Assembly: GCF_000236905.1 (NCBI RefSeq) | Contig: NC_016523.1 | Span: forward strand, 868,001 to 932,000 | DNA: 64,000 bases | Direction of reading: 5' to 3' | DNA from: Tetrapisispora phaffii CBS 4417 | Taxonomy: Eukaryota; Ascomycota; Saccharomycetes; Saccharomycetales; Saccharomycetaceae | Shown: piece after piece, positions 38,998 through 49,248 of the stretch | Numbering within the stretch: position 1 is the stretch's first letter | How the letters are laid out: the number at the start of each line of letters is the position of its first letter | Program-made: the position numbers and the translations under genes | Notes under the pieces: generated by a model | What the model was told of the DNA's origin: nothing | The model's input: only the letters and a program-made list of their open reading frames with translations | Databases searched by the model: none

Positions 38998-40860
38998 TCT
39001 GATGACAGTTATATTTATTCCTAATTTCTATGTATTTATGGGTAAGTGTACTTTCAGGTTTATTTTGATGCCACACCATAAATTATAACTCGTCTTATTC
39101 AAGTTGTGAGCCTATATATATTTTTACAATTCAAATGGTCCCTTGATCCTCTGATAATCATGTTTTATGTTTACCAGAAACGATATATAAAATCATACTG
39201 GCTGAGCCTATGTAATTGGGAAACCAAAACATATTCAGGGAGATAGTTTGAAGCCACACAGGTTAAGCAAAGATTATCCAGCTTTTTAAATATCAGATCA
39301 TCGTAAAGGGATCATACTGCAGAACTAAATATAGTACAAATTAAAGAATCACTCAATTGAATCGTATCGGTAGGGACAAAAGTATATCGTTAAGAGTCTC
39401 CATTTCGTAAAAATCATCTTAACGAAATTGAACAATGCTTTAAAATGAATTCATTGCATCTCGTAAAAGGATCTAAAAGTGTTTTAACGATTTGTTTTTC
39501 TTTGAAACTTATTTTACGAGGCTTACAATTCTCGGTTTAGGAGATTGGCCAAAGCTCATTCTTTGGAAAACTAAATATATAATTATTTATTTAATCTATT
39601 TTAACACCTTTAAGACTCTTCTTTGAATGTGTTTTTTGGTAGATATTAGTTGCTGGAAGTCTTAAGGACAAGAACACTCAAGCACGATAGATTTATATGA
39701 GAGAGTTTACAGTTGTCTGTCTTTTGATTACTATATTAGCAAAGATCGTTTTATTTTGATTGCTGTAATGAGGTGAGCGGCTAGTTTTTATTCTTCTAAA
39801 ATTTAGTTATTTTGCTATAAGATCAAGAATAGTTGTAGCTTTTTAATCAGCAAGTGTGTTAGATACATAGTATATTAATACATGCATGGATTTAAATTTG
39901 GTTCATTGAATATGCGTCGTCTTCGGAGCGTCACTATGTTACAATTCTCATAAGGAGACGTCCAATCAATGAATAAGAGGACAATGGACAAAAATAGATA
40001 ACAAATACTTAATAGTTAAACTAGACACGTGAAAACTAACATATTGCGTTTTCTTACGTTTCTGGAAGGACTTGATGCAGACTGTAAAAAGGGTTTTAAG
40101 TGCAAGAATTGTTGTTCAGATATTCTCATCAGGTAATTCATTAAGATTCCATTGTTTAATCTAAATGTTGGACACATTTTTTCACCATTTATTTAACTCC
40201 TAAAGAGTTTTAATAACAATCAACATTATAATGAAAGCGAATCTTACAATACCATTGATTATCTTTTATGTTGCATATTGTTAATATTTCAAGTGTATCT
40301 ATCTATTCGTATTTTTGCTTTTAAGGTGTTCGAAGAAAAGCGTGTAGGTCGATGCGGAATTCCTGGAAAAAATGATGCAGTGAACCACACAATACACAGA
40401 CAAGTGAACAGCTTAAGTGTTGTAACGAAACAAGAAGAGAAGCAAGAGGAGTTTGTTGATTATAAAAAAATGTCTAATTCCGCCGTAATTAATTTATTCG
40501 ATATTTTTTAAACAAGAATTTTAAAGTGTCCTAAGTTTATCAACAAACGTTATCAATGTCCATCCCCACAGAAGGTGAGTAAGTACTACCAATAGAGATT
40601 ATAATTTCACTTGATATTATTGTGTTTGTATAAGCAACAATATATACTTTTGTTTTGACAGTTGAAGAGAAGAAGTTATTAATTTCCTAACATTGCCTTA
40701 ATCTCGCAGATTGATACAAAAATAAATACTATAAAGAGTAGTTAAAGTTTTCACAAAGAAACAAATATTAATAGGTCAACAAAGTAAATGAGATATAGAA
40801 AGCTTCAAAAATACAATTAACGCATTTTTTATTAACAATACTTTAAAGAACTAAAAAATA
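38998..40860. other. Long divergent spacer before the VSB1-type gene
   Basis: 1.86 kb without a recognised gene. Words of the type ATCNTCGTAAARGGATC recur at 39297-39313 and 39457-39473. CACGTG occurs near 40025. An open frame of 77 codons at 40278-40511 and an 8-codon frame at 40556-40582 (MSIPTEGE) lie upstream of VSB1 and could be upstream ORFs; neither resembles a known protein. Confidence 0.45.
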
Positions 40861-43800
40861 ATGCCTTCAAGGAAAAAAGAAAGGAGAGTAAGTTCTTCAT
40901 TTTCTGAAGCTCTATCTGTCTCTCTAGGTTTACAAGAACAAGGTAACTTAAGGTCTACTGAAAGGGCTAATGTTAAGAGGAATGCAATATTTGATGAGTT
41001 TCCACTCGAGTCAACTAATTCATTGACACTGCCTGACAGCATGTCAATGAAAAATAATACAGTCAATATTAATGATAAACTGGTACCCGACAATTCAAAA
41101 AATAGAACCTTTTATAATGATTCCATATATCCTCCCGAAAATAAGACTAGTATGAAGTCAATAACTGTTGCAGATATTTTACATAGACAAACAGCTGAAT
41201 TATCAAAAACCTTTTATGATTCAAACTTCACGGATAAAGATGTGAAAGATTATATAGATATTATCGACAATGATGTGGCAACATCTAACGAGAGCGATAG
41301 CAATTCAACGCCAGAACCTTATTTGGGAGATGAATACGATCAACACAGATTGGCCATTAGGACCCAAAAATCGCCAAATATAGCAGATGATGAACAAAGC
41401 AGACTACTGACTCCTTCGTCTTCTATAATTGGAGCTGAACTAGACTTGGAAGCACATTATGATGAATTTGAACCGGTTCGAATGGATGCTAGTAGTATTA
41501 ATCGACAGAATGAATCCAAGTTAATAGATTTTTCACAAATATTGCATTATTTTCCAGCAGCAGTGCTAGGATTATTACTTAATATTCTAGACGCATTATC
41601 ATACGGTATGATTATATTTCCAATAACAGAACCAATATTTGCTAATATGGGTACTGCAGGTATATCTATGTTTTATATATCATCCATCATTTGCCAATAT
41701 ATTTTATCAGGTGGGTTTTCCAGCTTTCCAACTGGGATTGGCAGTGAAATGATAGAAATTACTCCATTCTATCACACAATGGCATTGGCAATAAAAAATT
41801 CGCTTGATGTTCAGGAGGAAATTATAAGCACAACTATCTTCTGTTATGTCATTAGTTCATTGGTTACTGGTTTAGTGTTTTACTCGTTAGGTAAATTGAA
41901 ATTGGGGAAAATAGTAGCCTTTTTCCCTCGTCATATTTTAATAGGATGCATCGGCGGTGTTGGTTATTTTCTAGTGGTAACTGGTCTAGAAGTTACTACA
42001 CGAGTAGCCAAAGTTGAGTATTCATGGGAATTTTTATCTTATTTATTGTCCGATTTCAATATAATCGGTAAATGGTTAACTCCAATACTCCTGACAACTA
42101 TTTTAATATTTACTCAGCATCATTTTCAAAATTCATTGGTACTTCCCTCATTTTACATAATTACAATAATCCTATTCCATTTCATTGTCGCCTTAGTACC
42201 GATGTTGTCATTAAATAAATTGAGAGATTCTGGGTGGATCTTTCCTCTTACCAACTCTAACGACAAGTGGTTTGATCATTACAAATATTTTAATGTTTAT
42301 AATGTGTCTTGGGTATTAATATTAAAACAAATGCCTACAATGTTAGCATTGACATTTTTTGGTATTCTGCATGTTCCAATCAATGTCCCTGCATTGGCTA
42401 TGTCATTAAATATTGATAAGTTTGATGTTGATAGAGAATTTATTGCACATGGTTATTCTAACTTTCTTAGTGGTTTATTTGGTTCGGTCCAAAATTATTT
42501 GGTTTATACAAACAGTGTGCTATTTATTCGTGCGGGTGCAGATTCACCTATTGCTGGATATTTACTGATTGTGTTAACTGCTATCGTAATGTTGATAGGT
42601 CCTGTAATTATTTCTTTCATCCCCATTTGCATAGTAGGTTCATTAATATTTTTATTAGGATATGAACTACTTATTGAAGCTCTACTAGATACGGTAGGCA
42701 AAGTTACTTTTTTTGAATATACAACAATCATTATTATTGTTTTCACTATGGGAATTTATGATTTTGTTTTAGGTATCATTGTCGGTATATTGTTGGCATG
42801 CATTAAATTTATGGTCGATGGAACTAAACTTCAAACAATAAATACCGAATATGATGGAACAATTGCTAAAAGTACTGTATACCGTGACTTTATTCAATCA
42901 AAATTTTTGGACGGAATTGGCGAGCAAATATATCTCATTAAATTACAAAATGTTTTATTTTTTGGTACAATAATCTCGATAGAAGAAAAAATTGACACTC
43001 TCTTACAATTGAGTGACAGTGATTCCTCTAAACATCGAATAAGGTATTTGATACTAGATTTTAAAAACATTAACGATGATAATATCGATTATTCTGCTGC
43101 TGAAGGTTTTAATAGAATAAAAAGGTTCACCCATGGAAGACACATAAAACTGATCATATCATCTATAACTCATACTGATAAAATATATAAAGCTTTCAAT
43201 AAAATTGGACTATTACAGGATATTGAATTATTTTCAGATCTTAATAATGGTTTGGAGTGGTGTGAAAATAAGTACCTTGAAAAGTATAGAGAACTTCACG
43301 AAAAAGCCAAAAAGAGACTGCATTCTAGAATGAGTATTCTTCAGGATAAAAATATTAGTTCACGTCAAATAAATTCAACCTCTTCCGATGGAAACGAATA
43401 CCAATCAAGCCAAAGATTGATGTCACTGCCTTTGAATACTCCTCGTAACCATCAACTTTTGTCTGTTGCTAGAAATGTTTTTAAAAATGAAACTCAGGCA
43501 GTTAGCAGGTTCAAAAATTTAGATAATGGTGAAGATGCATTCACACAGCTATTATTACAATCAATAAGAAGATTTAGACCTGATGTATTTTCTGAATCTA
43601 AAGATATTAGAGCCCAAGAGATCAAGTTTTGGACACAGTTGGCACCATATTTTAACAAGATTTTTGTTGAGACGAACTCCACTTTTCTAAATGAAAACAA
43701 CTTCTTTTTCTTACTAGATTCAGGTGTAATAAAAGTTACTCATGATTTGGCACCGGGAAAGCTGTCAGAAACTATGCTGAGCAGAACTAGTTATGGTATT

Positions 43801-44010
43801 TTATCCAGTAAAAATAATAGAACGTACAAAACCCACAAAGTAACTTTTATTCCTGAAACTAAATCTGTGATTTGGTTAATTGATAGTGAGGGTTTGAAAA
43901 AAATGGAAAAAGAAAATTTAAAGTTATACTCTGAATTGACTTTATTAATAATGTCCATTTCAGATTACAGATTCAAAGCTCTGCTTGGCTATACATTGGT
44001 TAATGCATAA
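40861..44010 (+). CDS. VSB1: SulP-family vacuolar transporter, YGR125W (Vsb1) orthologue
   Basis: 1049 residues (1036 in S. cerevisiae YGR125W). Residues 1-215 form a Ser-rich cytosolic leader. A SulP/SLC26 membrane domain follows at about 225-650, beginning LIDFSQILHYFPAAVLGLLLNILDALSYGMI, with GIGSEMIEI and many helices. A STAS domain is at about 680-820 (YLILDFKNINDDNIDYSAAEGF), then a C-terminal domain of about 230 residues resembling a cyclic-nucleotide-binding fold. In yeast the protein promotes vacuolar storage of basic amino acids, so despite the family name it is not a classic sulfate permease. Orthology also rests on the position between ASN and UTP8. Confidence 0.93.
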   Translation: MPSRKKERRVSSSFSEALSVSLGLQEQGNLRSTERANVKRNAIFDEFPLESTNSLTLPDSMSMKNNTVNINDKLVPDNSKNRTFYNDSIYPPENKTSMKSITVADILHRQTAELSKTFYDSNFTDKDVKDYIDIIDNDVATSNESDSNSTPEPYLGDEYDQHRLAIRTQKSPNIADDEQSRLLTPSSSIIGAELDLEAHYDEFEPVRMDASSINRQNESKLIDFSQILHYFPAAVLGLLLNILDALSYGMIIFPITEPIFANMGTAGISMFYISSIICQYILSGGFSSFPTGIGSEMIEITPFYHTMALAIKNSLDVQEEIISTTIFCYVISSLVTGLVFYSLGKLKLGKIVAFFPRHILIGCIGGVGYFLVVTGLEVTTRVAKVEYSWEFLSYLLSDFNIIGKWLTPILLTTILIFTQHHFQNSLVLPSFYIITIILFHFIVALVPMLSLNKLRDSGWIFPLTNSNDKWFDHYKYFNVYNVSWVLILKQMPTMLALTFFGILHVPINVPALAMSLNIDKFDVDREFIAHGYSNFLSGLFGSVQNYLVYTNSVLFIRAGADSPIAGYLLIVLTAIVMLIGPVIISFIPICIVGSLIFLLGYELLIEALLDTVGKVTFFEYTTIIIIVFTMGIYDFVLGIIVGILLACIKFMVDGTKLQTINTEYDGTIAKSTVYRDFIQSKFLDGIGEQIYLIKLQNVLFFGTIISIEEKIDTLLQLSDSDSSKHRIRYLILDFKNINDDNIDYSAAEGFNRIKRFTHGRHIKLIISSITHTDKIYKAFNKIGLLQDIELFSDLNNGLEWCENKYLEKYRELHEKAKKRLHSRMSILQDKNISSRQINSTSSDGNEYQSSQRLMSLPLNTPRNHQLLSVARNVFKNETQAVSRFKNLDNGEDAFTQLLLQSIRRFRPDVFSESKDIRAQEIKFWTQLAPYFNKIFVETNSTFLNENNFFFLLDSGVIKVTHDLAPGKLSETMLSRTSYGILSSKNNRTYKTHKVTFIPETKSVIWLIDSEGLKKMEKENLKLYSELTLLIMSISDYRFKALLGYTLVNA

Positions 44011-44210
44011 AATAATGATTCAATAAAACGCATATCTATTTTAGCTTTAAAACGAAAGTCTATATACCCTTGCGTAACTGTCTGAATTTATTAAAAAAGA
44101 ATAGCATATTTAGCATATAATTCCATTGAATTTAAATATTTATTAGAAGTTTTATTTCTTATAATTTATAATCCATGTACATTCTACTCATATTTGTGTG
44201 CATTATTAAC

Positions 44211-45161
44211 CTAAAAGTAATTATCTACAACATGACAGGAATTTTTTATTACAAATGCATGAGGAACTTGATCAGTGATAGAATAACTATAATAATCACT
44301 ATTTACTGAATTCCTATAGAGTTCAATTAATTCAGAACGAGTTTGATTCGAAACCCAATGATCTGATTCTGCGAATAATGTCCATAGCTCTATTTGATTT
44401 ACATTGCACATTTTTACCAATTCTCTTTGGAACTCCCAGTCATGTCTAATTATTTGCATTTCATACTTTGCTAGACCTAAAGATTGTTCCACAAAATTTG
44501 AATCTTTAAGGAAAGTGTATGTAGCATGTGCTGCTTTGTTTTCATTATTTAACTCCATGAAAAATGATATTATAAATTTAACTAAAGTTATAGGTAAAAA
44601 ACCTCCAAATATCTTTTCAGAAACCCAACCAGCCAGTTGAGGCAAATTGGGAATCCAATTTAATATAGTAGATATTTGAGTACCCTTTTCAGAAAGATGT
44701 ATGTCGATTACTGTAGGCATAAGTAATCCAATTTTCTTAACTTTTCCTTCCAACTTATTTGACATGACAACTTTTTGAGCCATAAAAGCTCCAACAGAGT
44801 GACCCATCACGATCAACTCCCTACCATATGCAGCGAATTTGTTTATTATCTCAATCTTATGATGAATTTGCTCATCTAATGTGTATACCGAACACTCGTT
44901 CTCTTTTAGATTAGAATTCCCACTACTCATACCAGCATGTGAAATGCCCAGTATATCCCATTCTGGGTTCTTTACGTGCAATAACTTTAAAAATTCTTCG
45001 TAGTATTCTAGTAAACCTGGATTACCTGGTATCCATACAAACAATGGTGATAATTTATCAGTTTTTGTTAGATCAACACTTAGCTCATCTGCAACGTAGG
45101 TTCCTTTAATAGATAAGATTGAAGTCGGAAACTTCGAATCTTTAAAAACAGTAATAGTCAT
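44211..45161 (-). CDS. Lipid-droplet-associated hydrolase (YPR147C/LDAH family)
   Basis: Alpha/beta hydrolase of 316 residues (304 in YPR147C). The family oxyanion segment VWIPGNPGLLEYY is at about 42-54 and the nucleophile elbow GHSVGAF places Ser122 as the catalytic serine. A late His in QVPHAFVI and an Asp in AESDHWV fit the triad. Hydrophobic helices in the cap near 175-205 may attach it to lipid droplets. The yeast protein is reported on lipid droplets; the human relative LDAH is a proposed ester hydrolase. Convergent with VSB1 over 200 bp. Confidence 0.9.
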   Translation of the reverse strand: MTITVFKDSKFPTSILSIKGTYVADELSVDLTKTDKLSPLFVWIPGNPGLLEYYEEFLKLLHVKNPEWDILGISHAGMSSGNSNLKENECSVYTLDEQIHHKIEIINKFAAYGRELIVMGHSVGAFMAQKVVMSNKLEGKVKKIGLLMPTVIDIHLSEKGTQISTILNWIPNLPQLAGWVSEKIFGGFLPITLVKFIISFFMELNNENKAAHATYTFLKDSNFVEQSLGLAKYEMQIIRHDWEFQRELVKMCNVNQIELWTLFAESDHWVSNQTRSELIELYRNSVNSDYYSYSITDQVPHAFVIKNSCHVVDNYF

Positions 45162-45503
45162 GATTATTAACTACACAGTTTAAATGACAAAGTTTATCAT
45201 CTGTTCATTTGTATACGCATGAAGAAGCAAAACTCTTAATTGCTTTCTTTTTTGTTTAATATGGGTTTCTTAACATTTCTGATAAATTTTATATTTGTTA
45301 TCTCACCTCATCTCATCGCGTACTTAACAATTGAAATTCAGTCACTATCAAGAAGAGAAAGAACCTATAAAAGATAAAGTTTTTATTAAAAGTCATTCTA
45401 ATTGATACTACACCTTCAAGAAAGTCAGTGAACTCTAACAAATTATAATTTTATGAACAAATTATTATATTCAAGTTGTAATTATGTTTAAGCTTTTGTT
45501 ATT
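45162..45503. other. YPR147C-type gene promoter / UTP8 3' spacer
   Basis: AT-rich spacer of 342 bases between two minus-strand genes. CTCATCGCG near 45312-45320 contains a PAC core in reverse but is placed before the hydrolase gene. Nothing else is seen. Confidence 0.4.
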
Positions 45504-47462
45504 TTATAATTCTAAGTACTCTACACTATATGCCGTCAATGCTTTTATTTCTGGGACTGTTGCACCCGAAGTTTGATAGTGATTGTTACGTTTACCTAAT
45601 GTACCATCAATCAAATGCCATAGCTTGTTGCTTTTTTCGATCATTTCCACTTGTTTATCAATGTACTCAGATAATTGAGTCAACAATGGTCCTTCAATAG
45701 AAAATAGACCACTAGCATCTAATACAAGCGATAATAAAACGAATAATTGTTCATTGTGTTTCTTTTCTTCTTCATTGTTTGGATCAATTACGAAATCAAT
45801 AAAATTTTGAATATCGATTTTGTTTAAGTTCTTCAGTTCTAATTTAATAGAATCCTTTGTATAATCTTGAAGAATCCTTAAAGATATGTCAACAGATAGT
45901 TCGCCATTTGTTATAGAGAATAATTCGGTTAGTAGTTCATCTATTGGTAAGTTGGGACACGTAACGACTGCTTGTTTAAATAATCTTGGATGTTCTCTTA
46001 GCTTTAGCAAAAGATTTTTGGTTTGATGGATAGGGAATAAAGGATGTGTTAATAAGAACGTCAAAGCACTTGGATATTCCTTTTGGAAGTTCTTGAAAAT
46101 TAAATCTATAACGTCTGATAAGAACGTTACATCAAAGATAAATCTTTCATTATCTGTGTAGTAATTTTGTTGAATATATAAGTCTCCAAAGAAGATATCA
46201 TCAAATTTTTTAATATCATTTTCGGTGCTTGATAATTTTTTTAAAATAGCTTCATATTTGAAATCATGCCTTTTCACTAAATTGGCATCATCTGTAAACA
46301 AAGGTTGTAGTATATTTGACTTAAATGACTTCGAAACATCGAAACTGTTACCTAATGAGTCTTTTAAAGTACCAGTACCCACATTGGCATTGATAATTTC
46401 TAATGCGGTAATTGGGCTTGGACCATTCTTCACTGAGACACCAATTGCAATCGTTTTGTGATTATTAGATGCGTCATTTGTTTCAATTACAACAGATTTC
46501 AATAGTTGGAACATTTTCACATGACCTAGAACACGCTCCGCTAAAGTAGCTCTGTGGACCAAATCCAGAATAAAGATCTTGTTATCGACTGTCAATAAAA
46601 TTCTGTTGTTGGAGACTGGTTTGAACGAGATGGCTTGAGATTTCTTTAAATCAATCTGAGGCAATGTAATAGTATCGACCAATTGACATTGTGGTAAGGA
46701 ATACACAAACATTTGATTTTTGTACAGTCTATAAAGTTTACCAAATTGGTATGATATTTTGGAATCCTTGCATTGTATGTCTTCTAAAATTGTGGATGAT
46801 AATTCCTTGATGGATGTCTTGTCTTGTCCAAAGAGTTCATATAATTTATAACTTAACTTATTCCCTTCTATTGTTGATAAGATGATGGCAAACGATTTTT
46901 TATTTTCTACAAAGTGTTCTGAAAAATAAATGTTATCATAAGAGGTGTTAACAGAGTTCAATAGTTTTAATTTGAAGTCGAAAATTTGAATGAAGCCATT
47001 TCCCAAAGTCACAACGATTGTCTTATCCTCTTTATTAATTTTAATTCCTACAACACTAGCATCGCATTTAACTGTGTATGTCTCTAAAGCATCACTTTGA
47101 GTGGTGCTGAACTTATCAGGATCAACAGTCTTAATCGCTACATGTAAAGTATTTTTCTTGTTCACTGCTAAATTATACACCCAGATTTCAAACAACTCCT
47201 CAGTGTCGGCATCCTTGTATTGAGCAACATTACAAGCAGTGACATTGTTTGTTGATGGAATGGGCACAGTTTGGGAAACATTTGGAGTTGGATTAATCAC
47301 ATATTGTGACACAGCACAACCGGAGACACCAATAGTAATCTTATTGGAGTCCAAAGTAAAATCATCTGCAACTTGCAACAACTTGGATTGAACATTGTAA
47401 TCACTCAATACAGCTATCTTTGGGAGAATCGCTAATCTAAATGGTTGGGACAGGGATGGCAT
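45504..47462 (-). CDS. UTP8: t-UTP/UTP-A subunit Utp8
   Basis: Nucleolar protein needed for rDNA transcription and 18S processing, also linked to nuclear tRNA export. 652 residues against 713 in S. cerevisiae. The N terminus MPSLSQPFRLAILPKIAVLS matches yeast nearly exactly, followed by the conserved GCAVSQYVINPTP and PSTNNVTACNVAQ. The N-terminal two thirds are beta-propeller-like, the C-terminal third helical. The shorter length comes from missing middle or end segments rather than a break in frame. Synteny is YGR128C. Confidence 0.95.
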   Translation of the reverse strand: MPSLSQPFRLAILPKIAVLSDYNVQSKLLQVADDFTLDSNKITIGVSGCAVSQYVINPTPNVSQTVPIPSTNNVTACNVAQYKDADTEELFEIWVYNLAVNKKNTLHVAIKTVDPDKFSTTQSDALETYTVKCDASVVGIKINKEDKTIVVTLGNGFIQIFDFKLKLLNSVNTSYDNIYFSEHFVENKKSFAIILSTIEGNKLSYKLYELFGQDKTSIKELSSTILEDIQCKDSKISYQFGKLYRLYKNQMFVYSLPQCQLVDTITLPQIDLKKSQAISFKPVSNNRILLTVDNKIFILDLVHRATLAERVLGHVKMFQLLKSVVIETNDASNNHKTIAIGVSVKNGPSPITALEIINANVGTGTLKDSLGNSFDVSKSFKSNILQPLFTDDANLVKRHDFKYEAILKKLSSTENDIKKFDDIFFGDLYIQQNYYTDNERFIFDVTFLSDVIDLIFKNFQKEYPSALTFLLTHPLFPIHQTKNLLLKLREHPRLFKQAVVTCPNLPIDELLTELFSITNGELSVDISLRILQDYTKDSIKLELKNLNKIDIQNFIDFVIDPNNEEEKKHNEQLFVLLSLVLDASGLFSIEGPLLTQLSEYIDKQVEMIEKSNKLWHLIDGTLGKRNNHYQTSGATVPEIKALTAYSVEYLEL

Positions 47463-48280
47463 TGCGGATAGTTCTTTATATTTTACTCCTTCTCTATATT
47501 ACAACTCTGAAAACAAAAAAACCAAACACTTTGCAGAAGCACCGTTCAATGAACTAACCTTCAACTTAACAACACATGTAAACCTTTGATAAACCATTTA
47601 CATCGAACAAACTTAAAACATCTAATATGCATCTCATCTCATCACTTTGCTTCAAAATTTGCCATGCCCAAAATTTTTCAGTCTCTGCCGTGGAACGTGA
47701 CCGCTGAACCGAGGACGTCAAACAAGATAAAGTGTCACATACTCAAATATCATTATAAAGATGGATGAAGATGGCTCTTTCTGTCTATTGGAGTGGCTGC
47801 TTCCCAACAATGGACATGTGCACCACGTAGTTTACTGATGATAGTTCAATAGTTCCGACTACTTTCTTTTCTGAAAACACCCTCTTATTTGGAGGCTCAA
47901 CGAATGGATCCATTCATCTCTGCTCTACAGATTGTCCACTTGTCCCGGTATGAGTTAATAAACAACCATTAAATCTGAAGTAGACACCTATAGCGTGTGA
48001 CAGCTCTCACAACTATCTGCTTTGTTTAATGTTCTTCGTGGTGTTTGGAAATATTTTATTTTATTCTTCTATAATATGTGCATGTATCTTATTAGCAGTG
48101 ATGCTTTCTGACATTTCGAAAAGTGAAAAGCTCATCACCAAAATTCGATAAAAATTTTATAAAAGAAAGGGATGGCCCCAAGTTTGATATGGGTGATATG
48201 TTTCCCTTTGTACTCATATGTTGGGTGCATTTTAGGGCAGCTGACTTGAGCCTGACTGAAAGAGAAGTTTTTGAGCAACT
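47463..48280. promoter_or_regulatory. Divergent UTP8-SYF2 promoter with RRPE and PAC-like elements
   Basis: 818-base spacer. On the minus strand, toward UTP8, a perfect RRPE (TGAAAAATTTT) lies at 47670-47680 and an extended PAC-like GTGATGAGATGAGAT at 47631-47645 (one mismatch to GCGATGAGATGAG). They are 169-218 bp before UTP8. A second run AAGTGAAAAGCTCATCACC lies near 48120-48138. No other gene is seen. Confidence 0.75.
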
Positions 48281-48910
48281 ATGGATATGGTTTCATTGAT
48301 CGATGAGTTCAAGGTGTTGAAGAAGCAAGCACTTGATAGTCTGATAGAGGATAGGAAGTTCTTGGAGGCAGATGAGAAGGAGAGGAAAAGTGTGCTGAAA
48401 CCTAAAGTTTACTCCATAAATATGGACGATGACGGTGATGGGGATGCTGGTGACGACTTGCTAACAAACAACTCGGAGAGAGCTCTACTCACGTACACAA
48501 TTCGGGATTACGAAGAATGGGAAGAATCATTGAAAAGAAAGCATAAGAATGTCACGAATACCAGTACATCTTCTAGTTCGCAGCAACAAACAGCTAAATT
48601 CACATATGATAAAGAAATTCACAGGATGAAGAAACGTCAAGGTAAATTTGCAACAGATGAAGAAATCACTAGAGGAAGCGCAATGAAAGAAGTCCTGGAC
48701 GATGGCAAACTATTAATAAAGGATGATAAACATCTAGTTAATGGATTCATTAGCGATATAAATAAAGTCTCGAATGATAGATATATAAAGAGAATGAAAT
48801 TGAATGCTGTCAATAATGACGCTACTGGTAGTAAAGTTTCACATGATAAAGGTAAAACAAGTTATAATAATGCAAAGAATAAAGATTTTAACGATAAATT
48901 AGAAGGGTAA
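48281..48910 (+). CDS. SYF2: Splicing factor Syf2
   Basis: Component of the NineTeen complex-associated spliceosome, 209 residues (215 in S. cerevisiae). SYF2-family features: MDMVSLIDEFKVLKKQALDS coiled-coil start, KPKVYSIN, ALLTYTIRDYEEWEESLKRKH (the YTVQEYDAWERRH motif of yeast), TYDKEIHRMKKRQG and the C-terminal DDKHLVNGFISDINKVSNDRYIKRMK and DFNDKLEG. Low-complexity Ser/Gln and Asn/Lys segments are variable. Convergent with the YGR130C-type gene. Confidence 0.93.
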   Translation: MDMVSLIDEFKVLKKQALDSLIEDRKFLEADEKERKSVLKPKVYSINMDDDGDGDAGDDLLTNNSERALLTYTIRDYEEWEESLKRKHKNVTNTSTSSSSQQQTAKFTYDKEIHRMKKRQGKFATDEEITRGSAMKEVLDDGKLLIKDDKHLVNGFISDINKVSNDRYIKRMKLNAVNNDATGSKVSHDKGKTSYNNAKNKDFNDKLEG

Positions 48911-49248
48911 ACGTCAAGATATAGCGATGGTAATGACTAAATTTAAAGTAATTTTAAATACAGAAATAAAGCTATAATTATATTCTTAGTTTATATTTCA
49001 ATTACAAATTCATAAAATAAATATTGATTAGACATTATTGGTGCTTATTGTTCATTATTCTGATTATAGAGAAGGATAAGGAATGCATCTCAAAAACACT
49101 AGTGTAAATATAATGATTCTCCATCATAATGAATCTAATTGCCAACTGATACAACTTCTTCTTCTTCTACATATTCGAATATCGAGTTATCATCTCTAGA
49201 GCCGACTGGATGTGTCTCCAGTTTAGATTGAGCTTCCTCAGCGGCCCT
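48911..49248. other. SYF2 / YGR130C-type gene convergent spacer with C-terminal extension frame
   Basis: Spacer of 338 bases. The part 49135-49248 is open in the minus-strand frame of the upstream gene and looks like coding sequence. The rest is AT-rich 3' sequence. Confidence 0.6.
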
